Below are positions 9,786 through 21,319 of a stretch of DNA of 64,000 nucleotides, one piece after another. The stretch is from Porodaedalea pini. Lineage: Eukaryota > Basidiomycota > Agaricomycetes > Hymenochaetales > Hymenochaetaceae. How positions within the stretch are numbered: the stretch's first letter is position 1; the number at the start of each line of letters is the position of its first letter. The stretch lies in NCBI GenBank assembly GCA_002794775.1, contig NBAY01000002.1, positions 620,001 to 684,000 of the forward strand, given 5' to 3'. A program made the translations under genes and the position numbers. The notes under the pieces are model-generated. The model saw only the letters and a program-made list of their open reading frames with translations. It had not been told where the DNA came from and made no database searches.

Positions 9786-11753
9786 TCAATCAATCAAAAA
9801 CTCATCCACACCACGCAGAACCTCGCCCCACCAGCGCTGCACCACGTCCTCCGCAAAGCCCTCTTCATCAAACCCAAGGCTCAACCACAGCCGCCCGGCA
9901 AAGGTGTACCCAAACAGCAATGCCGCGCCGCAACGCTGGCGCGAGCCCGTTGTGAGCGTATGCAGGACCAGAGAAGGGTAAGCCGCGTGTGCATACATCC
10001 CGTCGAGGTTCCCCAGCATAGAGAGCCCGACTAGTGCAGTGGAAGGTGCAGGCGGGAGCATCCATGGCTTTTTCGACGACGAGGCGTCCGGAGGCGAGGG
10101 CTGGGAAGCAGAGGGAGGCGCAGTGGTAGGAGGGGTCCAGATCCCCGCATCCTTTTCGTCGTCCTCCCGCGCCCACTTACGCGCGCGTTCCCCGCGTGCA
10201 CGAGCCATCTCGTGCGTGCGGCTCACGAGCAACGGGTGTTTGGCTGCCTGCGAGATTTGCTTCTTCGCCGCGCGGGCACGGTGCCAGAATGTCCTTCGTA
10301 AGGCTTCGCCTGACGAAGAAGGGAGGAAAGAGGGGAGAACGACGTTAAGGTATCCGATAGCGGTGAACCAGTACGAGCGGTCAGCGGTGGCTGAAGTGAG
10401 TAGATACGGTCGGACGTTGAGCGCCGTGTACATCATCAACGGATGTTCGCCACCCTGCTGGCTTGCCTCTTCCTGAGCCTTGATACGGCTCCATGCAACA
10501 GCGCTGAGAGAGAATATGGCATTGGCGATTGACACGCCGTTCTCCTTGCACCTCTTTAGAACGGCCTTGGTCTTTTTCGCGTCGAGCGCGATGGTCGGGA
10601 CGACCGTGTGCCTGATTGCGCCCTTTTTACGGGGGAACGCATGTCCGCCCTGAGCAGAGAAGAACTATACGTCAGAACAAGGATTCTGCTTATTAAAAGA
10701 TAAGGTACTTACGATGCTCTTTGTCTCGCTGTTCTTGAAATCAACCTTCGCAGCCGCGTTCTTGAAGTGGCCTCCGATCCGAGGTAGAGCTTCCTCCAGA
10801 GAAGGCGGGAGCACGTTAGCGCTCGTAGCTTGCTTCCCCGCACCCCATCGTGCCTCCCACTCTCGCTCGAGCATCTCTTCAATCTGCTCAGCCGACTTCT
10901 CGCGTCCCCCTTCGTCCTTCCCAGCAATCAGCCGGAAGAACTCATTGGCGAAGGTGTGCAGCGCCATGCCGTCTCCAAGGAAATGTGCTGCGCAGATAAG
11001 GAGATCGAACTCCTGCACTTCGTCTGCGGAGAAGGACGGGAAGGCCTCCGCGCGGTCATCCAGCGGGCCGGGCGTCGCAGCGGGTGTCGGCAGCGAGGAT
11101 GTCCTCTCTACAGGAACGTTTCCCAAAATAAGGTACGACAAGCGCTCATTGCTGAGCGTGCGCGGGCCATTCAGGTAGGCGCCGATGAGAGTGTCCTTTG
11201 TCTCCGCCTTGAACTCAAGCGCAGCGTCCGCCTGTGCCAGTGCCTCTGCGACTGAACGCGGCGGTGCGTACGCGAAGCGCGCGGAGGTGTATTCCCAGGG
11301 CTCCATGTGTACCTGTGCGGCGAGTGGTGGGTGGACGAGGCGCATATATGCCCAGGCGGCGCGCACGCGACTTGGAGCAAGGAGCGTGGCGGGGGCGCGG
11401 AAGCCGAGGTGGAGGTACCTGGCGCAACAAATTGGTTAGTTTTAAGGAAGAGATAAAAGGAGGAAGGGGAGATAAACGCACATGTCGTTGACGCCGTCTG
11501 CGCGTGAGGGGAGATAGTAGGACAGCTCTGTGTCGCCCATGCTGCGCTCGAAGACGAGCGTGGACTGCGTGGGCACGCGGGGCCTGTCTGCTGCTTGCTC
11601 GAGGCGTGACTTGAACTCGAGCCCGCCCTCGCGCTCGTCATCGGACAGCGGTGGCGTTGGGGGCAGCACGTATCCCTTGCTCGAGCTTGCCGTCTTCCTC
11701 TCGACGGCAGAGGCGGCATGCACGGCGAGCGGGAGGGGCGTGACAGATGCCAT
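9786..11753 (-). CDS. CoA-dependent acyltransferase-like protein (condensation/BAHD fold)
   Basis: Three exons: 11753-11482, 11418-10713 and 10664-9786, giving 618 residues in frame; an acceptor 15 nt further in (exon from 10649) is also possible. Introns are 63 and 48 nt. The active-site motif HxxxDG is present as HFLGDG in AAHFLGDGMALHTFANEFF (exon 2). The last exon has GGHAFPRK early (if spliced at either acceptor), a hydrophobic LLTSATADRSYWFTAIGYLN stretch and GYTFAGRLWLSLGFDEEGF near the C-terminus. The late DFGWG motif of plant BAHD enzymes is not seen. Fungal members acetylate alcohols or sesquiterpenoid alcohols, but the substrate cannot be read here. No terpene cyclase, P450 or PKS/NRPS lies nearby, so a cluster role is not supported. 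Start chosen: first ATG, MASVTPLPLA. Confidence 0.8.
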
Positions 11754-14440
11754 GTCCGTGCTAGTCTGGAGGTCGACGGGGAGAGGAGGGGAGGAATGTG
11801 GCGAGGGCTATTAGCGGAGGGGACATCAGACTCGGAGCAATGGTTTCTTTTAGAGAGGGAATGCTAGTCAGTGTGTGCTACGGACAGCGCGTCGCCGGCT
11901 CAGTATTGCCGATTCGGGGATGTCCTCGGCTGCTTCCCCCTTCGGCCGGACCACTGCCGCAGTCGATCTCTCTTTCTCCTTTGTCTCTTCTATTTTTACT
12001 CGCTGTGGCGCAGATTGCTCACCCCGCCCCACCAAGATCTCTCCTAACAACGCCGGTTCTCTCCGGATGAGAATCAGACAGAAGCAAGATTCCGGTGATC
12101 ATCGAGATGCGTTCTGCGCGATAAATACGCCGCAAGCAAGAATAACATGGACCCCCCCCTGACCGAAGCAAGCCTAGACGCACAAACCGCGAGGCGCCAG
12201 CTTCTCATTCGGCTTTCCCTGCCCGCATTTCACGCGGTTTGCAGACATGCATGCATTCAGTCATGTATACAGATCGCCCTGGCTGTCTCCGCTTCGTGCG
12301 CCGGCAGAGCGCGCCCGCCCTCCTCCGGCGTACCGCGCTAAGAATACATACACCCGTATCGCTCGGCCGACACCCCTTCCATACCTGACCCATGGCGGCG
12401 ATGCACTCACCGGGTCCCCTTATCGTCATGCATGCCCTAGACCAGACTACGCGCCGGCTCGTAAACAGAGCACGCGCGTGCATGCCCGCCCTGATCTACA
12501 CGCAAAATGAAATGACATGCCTTCAACCGGCACGTGCTTTGCGTCAGAACCGCCACCGCCGCTGTCGAGATGCTCGCTTCATCAGCCACACTCTTCAATT
12601 TATTTTCTAATTCAGGACCTCAGTCTGACATGCGCAAGCGTCTCGTTCCCTGCTCATGTCTACGTACTCGACTCGACGCTTTGATCCAGATGCCTCTGCA
12701 GCCGCCGCAACCGTAGGCGAACAGGCACAGTTTATCCATTCCACTGCTCTTCCGAGTCCTCTTCATTAACACCCCATATGACAATACAAAACTCTAATCC
12801 TTCTCAGATGCAGAATGAACCTTGTTTCTCTTCCTCATCCGCAAATGTCTCGAATTCAGAAGGAGAAATGAAAGCAGGCTCCTCTACCCGAAGACGAAAC
12901 CGAAAAGCGAATATTACCTTTCCTCCATCCCCATCGCCAGCGGCTCGCCGGACTGTCCGCGTTTCTGAGAGAAGGGTGCCGTTCCCGTGGTTATCGTGAT
13001 GTTTGAGGCAGATGCAGATGCTTTCTCCCTCAACCATCAATATTATTCGAACCTGCGATATTAAATGGGTGTGCGCATGCTCGGAGAAGGCGCGATCGCG
13101 AATAACATTAATATTAACATTATTAATGTGAATGCGCAAAAAAAAAAGGACCGGGAGAAGGGTCTTGTGTATTTGGATCTGGACCCGGTCAATCACTCGT
13201 GTTACATACGACCAGCCTCCTCCGCCTTTCCGCCCCTCCCCCTAGGCCTCTCCTCCCGAGATCGTTCCGTTCTCGCGACATTTCCCCGCCGCGCACGCTG
13301 TTTTACGAAGGCTTCACTGAATTCGCAGGCACGCAACCAGAGATACGATGTTGTCTATCAATATTAATGGCGTCCCGTTCTGCCCGTTCGTTCTTTTGCC
13401 GTGCATCCACGGCTGTCGTCCGGCACGTATCCGCATCAGCATCAACATCAGCATCAACGTACACACGAATTATCAGTACTAGTCCAAAATCCCAGTCACT
13501 GAATTCGAAGCCGGTCTGCCTTCCACCTTCGTCTGAATAATATCAATATTAATGGGTGCGGATGTGGTTACTAGTACTGTCCCCTTCAAGCATGCCGAAC
13601 CTTCTTGCCCCTTCCCATGGCCAACGCGCGGATCAGCCCCCGTGGAATCTCAACCGCAATCCCCAGCTTCAAACCAAACCTCATGTTCATCAAGTCGCAG
13701 CGGCCTCTCGCCCGTCGGGGCACGGCTAGGTGCGCAAATCACTCATGATCATAGTACCCCCGCGCTGATCACACATCACTTACATCAAAATAACAGCCGC
13801 CGTCGGAGGAAGATCGCTGTTCGCGTGGTTACGAAATACGCGAAGTAAATCATGTTCAACTTTAATACTTATTTGTTTCCGGGTCGAAACCCGCATCTGG
13901 CATTTGATTGCGACTAGACGAACAGCCCTGATACGCGTTTGACAGACTCGGAGGAACGTCGTGAACTGATGACTCGGAGATTCTTTCCCATCTGGGGAAA
14001 GAAACAACACAAACGCTGTATGCCTTATCAGTTATCTCCAGCGACCCTAGGGTTCTAGCCGTCTATTCAACTCGAAGCTTTTCTCCAAGTACTACGCAGC
14101 GTGAACGTGCAGCACACCTCATGGCCCGTCTCCACAAATATTAATGTCAAGCCGCAGTACTAGTTCTTTTTGATACTTTGATAACAACACCGCTCACTTG
14201 TCCTCTCTATTCAGGGTTGCGACGGAAGATAGCGTGAAATGCGTCCGTAACGGTCGCTAGTACCAGCACCCGCTCAGGTCCCGCGACTCGCTGATGCTGA
14301 TCCACCCACTAGTACTAGTACTGCATATTATCCACCTTGCTTTCCATCCAACATTCAATTCAAATTCAAATTCAAGTTGCATACTCCAGAGAGGAACCTA
14401 CAAATAAATACAATATATCACCGAATAAACGCCCCCCGCG
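11754..14440. other. Gene-poor region with palindromic motif clusters
   Basis: No convincing coding sequence in 2.7 kb. Open frames are low-complexity, and GC and AT stretches alternate. From 13.1 kb rightwards two motifs recur: CAATATTAATG-like (13107, 13359, 13544, 14136) and ACTAGTACT-like (13475, 13570, 14155, 14308). A third, CCTAGGCCT, occurs at 13241. 11754-12100 is presumably the promoter of the acyltransferase-like gene, since its start is at 11753 on the minus strand. Confidence 0.5.
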
Positions 14441-14825
14441 GCGCGCTATAAGCAGGTGTCTCCCCTCTCCAGGCCTCTCTTCCTCTTCCTCTTCTTCCTA
14501 CTCCGAATCACGCCGTGCATCTTCTCGTGGAAGTGCTTCAGGCATAATCACAGACCCTTCAAGATGAGTGAGTACTGAATGTATGGATGCATGTGCGGGC
14601 TGATTGATCGGGATAGCGGCATGATTGGATGGGATTGGATGGGTTATCTTCTGCGAGGTACGGATGCACAATGGCACATGTCGTACTCATACATTGATAC
14701 AACATCATTGTAACACCCCCCCCCCTTTAGGCTTTCGAAGAGGATAAACTCGCTAATTCAAATTTCTGTCGATAGACTCTCGTTTATCCTTCCCCTATCA
14801 TTCCAGTAAGCAGTAAGTAACCATC
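14441..14825 (+). promoter_or_regulatory. Possible promoter and start of a short or non-coding transcript
   Basis: GCGCTATAAGCAG (TATA-like) at 14438-14450 is followed by a CT-rich tract (14460-14505), the usual layout ahead of strongly expressed fungal genes. It ends in ATGA|GTGAGTACTG at 14563-14575, where a good donor follows the ATG at once. AG acceptors at about 14730 and 14775 would give only very short peptides. I cannot identify a product. It could be a small gene, a non-coding RNA or chance. Confidence 0.2.
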
Positions 14826-16603
14826 TGCCAAACTTGAACGGCTGTTGCTAGATTTTGAAATCGCCCGATTTTCAAAGACGTGCTGAAATGTCAATATTAA
14901 CGTGGTGTAGTAGGTGTCATGATCACGCCACTAGTACTGACGCTGACTCGAGACTCGGGGTTTGCCTTGGGGCGCTTTTTCTATTCTGTGTAACTGGCAA
15001 GACTGCTACAGTATATATGCTGCTGGTGCTAGCTTTCAATATTAATGTTTCGATGCGCCGCCTAATCTTCCTTTGTTCAATACTGTTTGACCCCCCCCCT
15101 CCTTCCTGGTCCTAGGCCTGCTTCCGACTCTGGTCACCGAGCTCGCTGAGTCAGAGCTTTGGTCCCGGCTTCTCCGCAACTGAATACACATCCAAAGTCT
15201 TAGGAGGTTCCTCCCGGTGCCGCGTCCGATACGAAGCCCGAATAGTCCATGCGTCAGTAGAAATTCAACCCCTAGGCCTCTCCCCCCTCTCCCCCTCCGC
15301 ACTTCGAGATCGATCGTCGTACCCGCGAGTTGTGGAGTTCTGAGTTCTTAGTTCCAAGGCCGCATCCGCCGAAGCCAACATACTTGTAGGTGACTTGGAA
15401 GCGCCCCAGGTACTCCTTCCCATCCCATCCCATCCCCGCTCTGCTGCTCAAGCTCAAGCTCAAGATCTAGCTCTGCTTCTCTCCCGCTCGCTCGGCGCTC
15501 TCCCGTCAGTGCTCGGGGACCGTATAGCGCGACTCGGAGTCGGAATAGCGACATATCCAAATATTAATCCCGCGATCGTATTGAGCCTTGGGTTCGATTC
15601 TGCATGACTGCGCGTTTCCGTTTCCGAATCCCCTTGTACTTATCTTGCAATCTTAATATGTATATATGCATATGTATGTACGTACGTCCGCACACTCGTA
15701 CTCGCATCGGCTGCGCCCTAAGCCTGAGCTATGTATACTATCTCACCAAATATACGTATCCAGCCCAACTCGATTCAATGGGGTGATACATGCGCACGGA
15801 ACGAGCTGCAGCCTGAATCTACGCGCTATCTGCGGATAACATGCACACGTTCAACTTGAACTACAGAACCAGACAATAAATAGGCCGGTGTAGGCGGAGA
15901 CGAATGTTGTAGATCTGCAGTGATATCATGTTTAATTCAGCTCGAAAGGGTTTCCTTTCCGTCTATTCTTTTTATCCACGTTTTCTGAGCTTTAGAGTCC
16001 GTATTAATATTCCCCAAATCGGAAGACTCAGACTCAGAGCGATGAGTACCGTTTGATTCAGGTACTATATCCACGACGTATCGACGCGCCGAATCAATTT
16101 GCATATGAAACATAATATAGATGCAAACGCAGATGGGTAGATGTGCAATATAATGAAGATGTAGACGTAATTGTAGACATAGTCGTATGTACGTATGGAC
16201 TCTACTGATAACAACGTAAGACAGTTTGGATAACAACAACGGGTTCAAGACGGATGCGGATTTATATGGACATGGAAGATGAGGATAGGTGAGTGAAGTG
16301 CCGTACGTAGACATCGTTAGCAGTAACACAAAAAAACAGACGAAGACAACAGGTTATAAGATGAAAGGGGATCGGGAAGATCAAAAAGACAAAATAAATA
16401 ACGAGCGAAAAGCCAAGAGAGAGAGAGAGAGCGAGTCCGAGTCTTGAGTCCGAGTCTGCATCTGCGTCGAAAGAAAAGAAAAGAGGAAAAAAAATTCTGA
16501 GTTCTAGGTCACTTCTGCTTCAACTTTGCGTTGGTCGTCGTCGCGTCGTCACCGCTGAGCTTCAGGGATAGAGTTTGAACTGAGAGTTCCCTCAGCCAGT
16601 TAC
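14826..16603. other. Gene-poor region, second part of the motif-rich stretch
   Basis: No supported gene. The motif series continues: AATATTAA-type at 14892, 15038, 15558 and 16002; ACTAGTACTG at 14930; CCTAGGCCT at 15111 and 15271. A GA microsatellite lies near 16,420 (GAGAGAGAGAGAG). The right end is probably 3' flank of the transporter gene that stops at 16604. Confidence 0.5.
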
Positions 16604-19071
16604 TCAATCCCCTCCCCTCCCATGCTTCTCCGCATCGAACAGCACCTCCTCGTCGCTCTCGCTCTCATTCTCCGTGACCGTCTCCAGTCGCCCGCGCCCC
16701 CATTTTGCCTGTCCCTCCAGATCACGCTCCTTCATGCTTATTGCCTCCCCGGATGACCCAGCAGTGGCACCGGAAGAGGACAATGAGCGCTGAAGCCCCT
16801 CGATGTGCTTTGCCCACGTGTAGAACATCGTCCCAAGGAGGATGACGATGATCGAAGTCGCGCGGTTTCTGTAGATCCAAGATGTCAGTCAAGTTATTGG
16901 TCGCGAGCGAATCAATGGAAAAGAAATGTAGAGAGGGAAAAGTAATTTGAAAGAAGAAATTTGAAAATCCCCTCGGCTTGCCGTCAGAAAGCAAAGTCTC
17001 CAACGAGGCCTCCGGAGCAAACAATATTTGAAAATAAAAATACCGCCGCCCAACGCTACGACGACGCACGAGATGAAGAGGAATCTGCGGCCGTCGTTTT
17101 CCACCGACTGAATCGCACGCCGCGCACGCTATCCTCAGGCGGGAAGTGGCGTCCGCTGCGTCCGACGCACGCTCGTGTTCGGGTGAGAGAAGAAGTAAGC
17201 GCTGCCATGCACGGAAGCACGGCAGGAGTAAAGCAGTAAAGCAAAACGAAAGGAAAAGAAAGACAGATAGAAGAAAAGAAACAAAATGGAAATGGACGTA
17301 CACGTTGAGCAGATCACCGAAGAGCCACACGCCGAGGAGCGTCTGCAACACGGAGCGCGCGGCCTGTAGAATCCGAGCGAGAAGAGTAAAAATACGTCAG
17401 CATGTGGTCTCAAGAACCAGAAGCAGTAACCGAGAAGTAAGAAGACCCAAAAGGTAAAAAAGAAACGGCGCGAAGTTAAGAGAAGTGAGAAGAAAGGGCA
17501 GCAAGCACCTCAATCCAGCTCCCGCACGTAACTCCGGCGAAGAGGAAGGTGATGGTGAGATAAACCGAGATCAAATGGGAGAAAAGGCGGGCCTCGTTTT
17601 CGATGTTCTCAAAGTCAAAGATCGAAACTCAGGACGAGAATAGCGCAGAAGCTGAATGGGTGGGAGACCACGCGTAAGACGGCGGTTGGCGGTTGGCAGT
17701 GTGCGCCAAAGCGCGACAACGAGGCGCACAACCCCCGCCGTGTGAGGATCAGGGTGTGATCGTCGCACCCGGCCCGCGCCATGGACGGAATCGGGATAAG
17801 ATAGGGCGAGATGAGATGGAAGGATAAGAATAGTGCATGATGGTGGCGGCTGTGCGTAATGAGCGCATATGCGACCGGCTACATGCGAACCGGGACGGAG
17901 TTTGAAAATGTTTGGGATATGGACTTATGGGGAGTAGTACTAGTTAGCGCATCGCGCGCACGCCGGCGCCCGCACGCCCCCCGAAAAGAAATGCATACCA
18001 AGTCGGAAAGAGAGACTCACACTGGAGAACATATGTGTGACCGGGCTGGTAACCTTAATGCTCAACAATCCGGCAACGCAGAGCAAGAATCCAAACACGC
18101 CGGTGACGAGGCTTCCCCATACGAACACGCTCGCATTCCACTCTCCGCCCGCACTCGAGCTCGCGCCCATTGCAAGCTCCAGCACCTTAAAGAACTCGCC
18201 CTTCAACAGCACGAAGGGAAAGAGGAAGAGCGCCGAGCCGAGGTTCGTCCAGTATGCGAGCTGGATCGTCGAACCGCCGCAGTGCGGGAGAGAGGACTTG
18301 ATGAGCACACTGTGGAACGCAATGAAGAGCGCACTGAGGAGGCCATAAATGAGTGATAGGAGACCCGGGGCGGCATGATCCCCGTGCCGCAAAGCTGGGT
18401 TGGCGACACTCGGCGCGGCAGGTGTGAGTGAGAAAGACAGCGAAGAGAGTGAGGTCGGGGAGACGCCGAGAAGGAAGCCAATGGTCACGACTCCGGCTGC
18501 GGCGAGCACGCGTGCAGTGGGCTGCGATCGTGTGCTGATCGACGAGACGAGGATCGTCAGAGGCAGCTGCATGCCACGAGCAATCTGTACACTCAAATGA
18601 ATACATTTCGGCAAAGAAACAATGTGGCACACACCTGGAAGAAGCTCGCCTCGACATCGCGCAGGCACAGTGTGTTGAATATGAGCCCAATAATGTTGAC
18701 GAGAACAACTGGTGCGAGCTTCTTTGCCGTTTCCAGTTCGAGACGGGGGATCTCTATTTTGTGGGAGAGGGCTGCGGAGGCATGCAGCAGGCCGACGGCA
18801 ATGAGGAGCTGGATGAGGAGAAAGAGGAGCGGGAGCTCAGGCGAGCTGTTTAATACCGCCTTGTTGCTGTGTTCCGTTGTGTTAGCTGTATACGATAGAA
18901 TACAAGCTGAGACGCATACACAAAGACCATCTATGAGGGGATGGTCAGTTAGCTCGGTAGAACACGGAGAGCAGTCAGACGTACGACGAGTGCGGCGGTC
19001 ATGTAGAACGAGACGACACCCGCGACCTGGGCAGTCGAGGCCTGCTGCTGCTGCTGGCTAGGCGCGACCAT
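16604..19071 (-). CDS. Nucleotide-sugar transporter, GDP-fucose transporter-like (SLC35C/TPT family)
   Basis: Six exons: 19071-18985, 18930-18920 (only 11 nt), 18866-18635, 18584-18021, 17363-17302 and 16868-16604. Together they give 406 residues in frame. The protein is a chain of hydrophobic segments: VAGVVSFYMTAAL, LPLLFLLIQLLIAVGL, LAPVVLVNIIGLIFN, MQLPLTILVSSIST, ALFIAFHSVLIKS, FLFPFVLL and FGFLLCVAGLLS. The family landmark VTSPVTHMFSSAARSVLQTLLGV then leads to SIIVILLGTMFYTWAK. SPVxHM..A.R..LQ..LG is typical of SLC35C-type GDP-sugar carriers of Golgi or ER. The acidic C-terminal tail (NESESDEEVLFD) would face the cytosol. Introns 4 and 5 are unusually long (657 and 433 nt). The gene is divergent from an O-fucosyltransferase-like gene. 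GDP-mannose or another sugar as substrate is possible. Confidence 0.83.
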
Positions 19072-19459
19072 CGTTGTCGCTGTTGAGGAAAGAGAGAGGA
19101 TCGGAGAGAGGGAGAAAGTGAGGGAGGGACAACTCGAACGTCAAGGACGTGCTACACGTACCGTATTTGAAGCGTCGGTGTAAATGTCCGCGTCCGGCAA
19201 GCAGAATCAGGTGAGAATCAGGAATCAAGGGGCCGAGCCGTTAGCCGGACGAGAGCCGCAGACGCCGGACCCCAAGGAGAAACGAAACTCAAATAAGAAA
19301 TTGAAATAAAAATAATAAAAGAAAAGGAATCGAAGAAGAAGGCCTCTGACAGGGCAACAGCGCTAAATGCATATACCCAAATCGGGCTTCACCTATAATC
19401 CACCGCCTCATCCTAGGCCTCCCGTCTCCTTGTGCTGGTGTTCAGTCCCGCTTCTTCCT
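19072..19459. promoter_or_regulatory. Divergent promoter of transporter and O-fucosyltransferase-like genes
   Basis: 388 bp between two opposite starts. It contains CCTAGGCCT at 19412-19420, the same word seen three times in the upstream motif-rich region (13241, 15111, 15271), close to the likely start of the plus-strand gene. An A-rich stretch at 19295-19335 lies mid-way. Shared control is inferred from spacing only. Confidence 0.4.
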
Positions 19460-21319
19460 ATGGCCCACTCTCCCTCCTCCAGCTCCAGCTCAGCACCCCT
19501 CCTCGCCCGCTCTCCCTCGCCACACGACGACGTCGACCTTGAGAAGAACATTGATCATGACAACGAGCACGAGGACGACGAGGACGACCTCGAGACACTC
19601 AGCATTAGTCCCGGCCTACAGACCCCGCCCCCACCCTACCTTGAGAAAAAACTCGCGTCATGCTCGACGCTCGTCAACGTCTTCAATGCATGCCATAACG
19701 CGCCGCCCGCGCGTGCTTGCTATAGCCGGTATTCTCACGTTCCTCGTTGCATTTGCCATCTTCGCCGTCGTACATGTGTCCGGCGGTGAGGATACAGTGC
19801 GGAGGGTGCCCGAGGTCGACGTGTCGGACAATGTCGACGCAGAGGGAGACGAGAAGACAAGCCTGTATTCTGCACAAGTGCTAGGTGCACCGACGGAGAG
19901 CTTCAGAGGTGAGCCACTGATATTTCGTCACTGTATGCGAGCTAACGTCTCGATCGCACCTTTCCCAGGCAACCTTCGCGACGACACGCAGTACATCACC
20001 TCCTGGATCAACGCTGGTTGGAGTACGCACCCCTTCTTTTTATCTATACCCGCTTACTTACTCGCTCGCAGCAAACGACTTCATGACCTACATCAACCTC
20101 CTCTACCTTGCCCTCCTCACAAACCGCACCGCCGTCATCCCACCCTTTGCACCCTCGCACGTTGGATCCGCTGCTGGCTTCGTACCTGTCGGCGAGGTCT
20201 TTGACCTCCCACGGCTCTCCTCCGCCATGTCCGTCCCTATCATCGAGTGGTCCGACATCAAGATCCCAGGGTCAGGGCACATCGACGAGCTCGGTTGCTG
20301 GACTATCTGGGCAACCGCCGCACCCGAAGGCACCGAGCGTAAGCCGCGGTACAACGCACTCGAGCCGCACCTCGAACTCGATGTCTCCTACACACCGGTC
20401 CCCGCCAATACCATTATGCTCGCTCGCCCCCAACATGCCAACGACCCACACACGCGCTTCTCCTCGCTCGCCGCGCTCACGTTCCCGGATGGCCGGGCGC
20501 GCGCACACCTCCCGGTATCTGCACCCTTCCCCGCGCCCGCGAGCGGGCAGACAAGTCTGCCTGATGAGCAGATGTCATGCTTCGACTTCCCGTACTACGT
20601 CGGCGCGGACGCCACGTTTGAGTTCAATTACGACTGGAGCCCCGCATGGCGCTTCGCCGGCACGCACGCGCACTGGACGCCACGCATCGAGGGGCTTGCA
20701 CTTGAGCAGATCCGCCAAACGTTCGGCACGGAAGAAGACGAGGAGATCCCGCTGTTCATCTCGATGCATGTACGGCACGGCGACTTTGGGCGGTACTGCC
20801 AGACTGAGGAGGATGGCGAAGGGTGCTTTGCCCCACTTAGCGCGTTCGCACGCCGGGTCGACGAGGTACGCGCGGAGCTGAGAGAGCGGAAGGGCATCGA
20901 AGTTGAGAGGGTGCTCGTGACGAGCGACGAGCGCGACCCAGCGTGGTGGGCTGCTGTGCGGGACATGGGCTGGGAATGGGTCGACCATGCGGAGCTCAAG
21001 ACGGAGGAGCGCTTCGGGAAGTGGTATGTGTCATTTTCTTCCGTCTTCTTTTCACATCACCGCCCTACCTCTTATATTTCATTCAATTCCGCCTCGTTTT
21101 ACCCTGTTGACCTCAATCCCTTCGTTCAGGTACCCAGTCCTACTCGACGCAGTCGTGCAATCTCTCGGCGCCGGGTTCGTCGGCACGGACCGCAGCACGA
21201 TGTCGCTCATCGCGCAGCGGCGTGTCGAGGACTGGAGCGGCGGTGCCACGCGCGAGGTAAAGTGGGGCGTGGAGGGCGCGGACTCGCATAAGCGTGCGCT
21301 GTACGACTCGACTTTCTGA
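19460..21319 (+). CDS. O-fucosyltransferase-like glycosyltransferase, type II membrane protein
   Basis: Exons: first exon to 19908, then 19969-20022, 20072-21023 and 21130-21319, with introns of 60, 49 and 106 nt. The transmembrane anchor VLAIAGILTFLVAFAIFAVV (about 19,715-19,775) follows a basic ITRRPR. The luminal part has INAGWTNDFMTYINLLYLAL, the donor-binding HxRxxD motif as HVRHGDFGRY (about 20,765-20,795), and the C-terminal block FVGTDRSTMSLIAQRRV. This is the layout of GDP-fucose O-fucosyltransferase superfamily enzymes. Oddity: the acidic N-terminal tail (MAHSPSSSS..DHDNEHEDDEDD) is in a different frame from the anchor, and the switch lies near 19,680-19,720. Translation could start at the second ATG (19686, MHAITRRPR), leaving the tail frame as an upstream ORF, or one base is off. 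The GDP-sugar transporter-like neighbour supports a Golgi role. Confidence 0.8.

Noticed and set aside
9786..11753. Secondary-metabolite cluster around the acyltransferase-like gene
   Set aside because: No terpene cyclase, PKS, NRPS, P450 or transporter of that kind occurs within the window; the neighbours are F-box copies and a gene-free region.
15580..15610. GGGTTCGATTC as a tRNA B box
   Set aside because: No A box at the proper distance and no acceptor stem could be formed around it.
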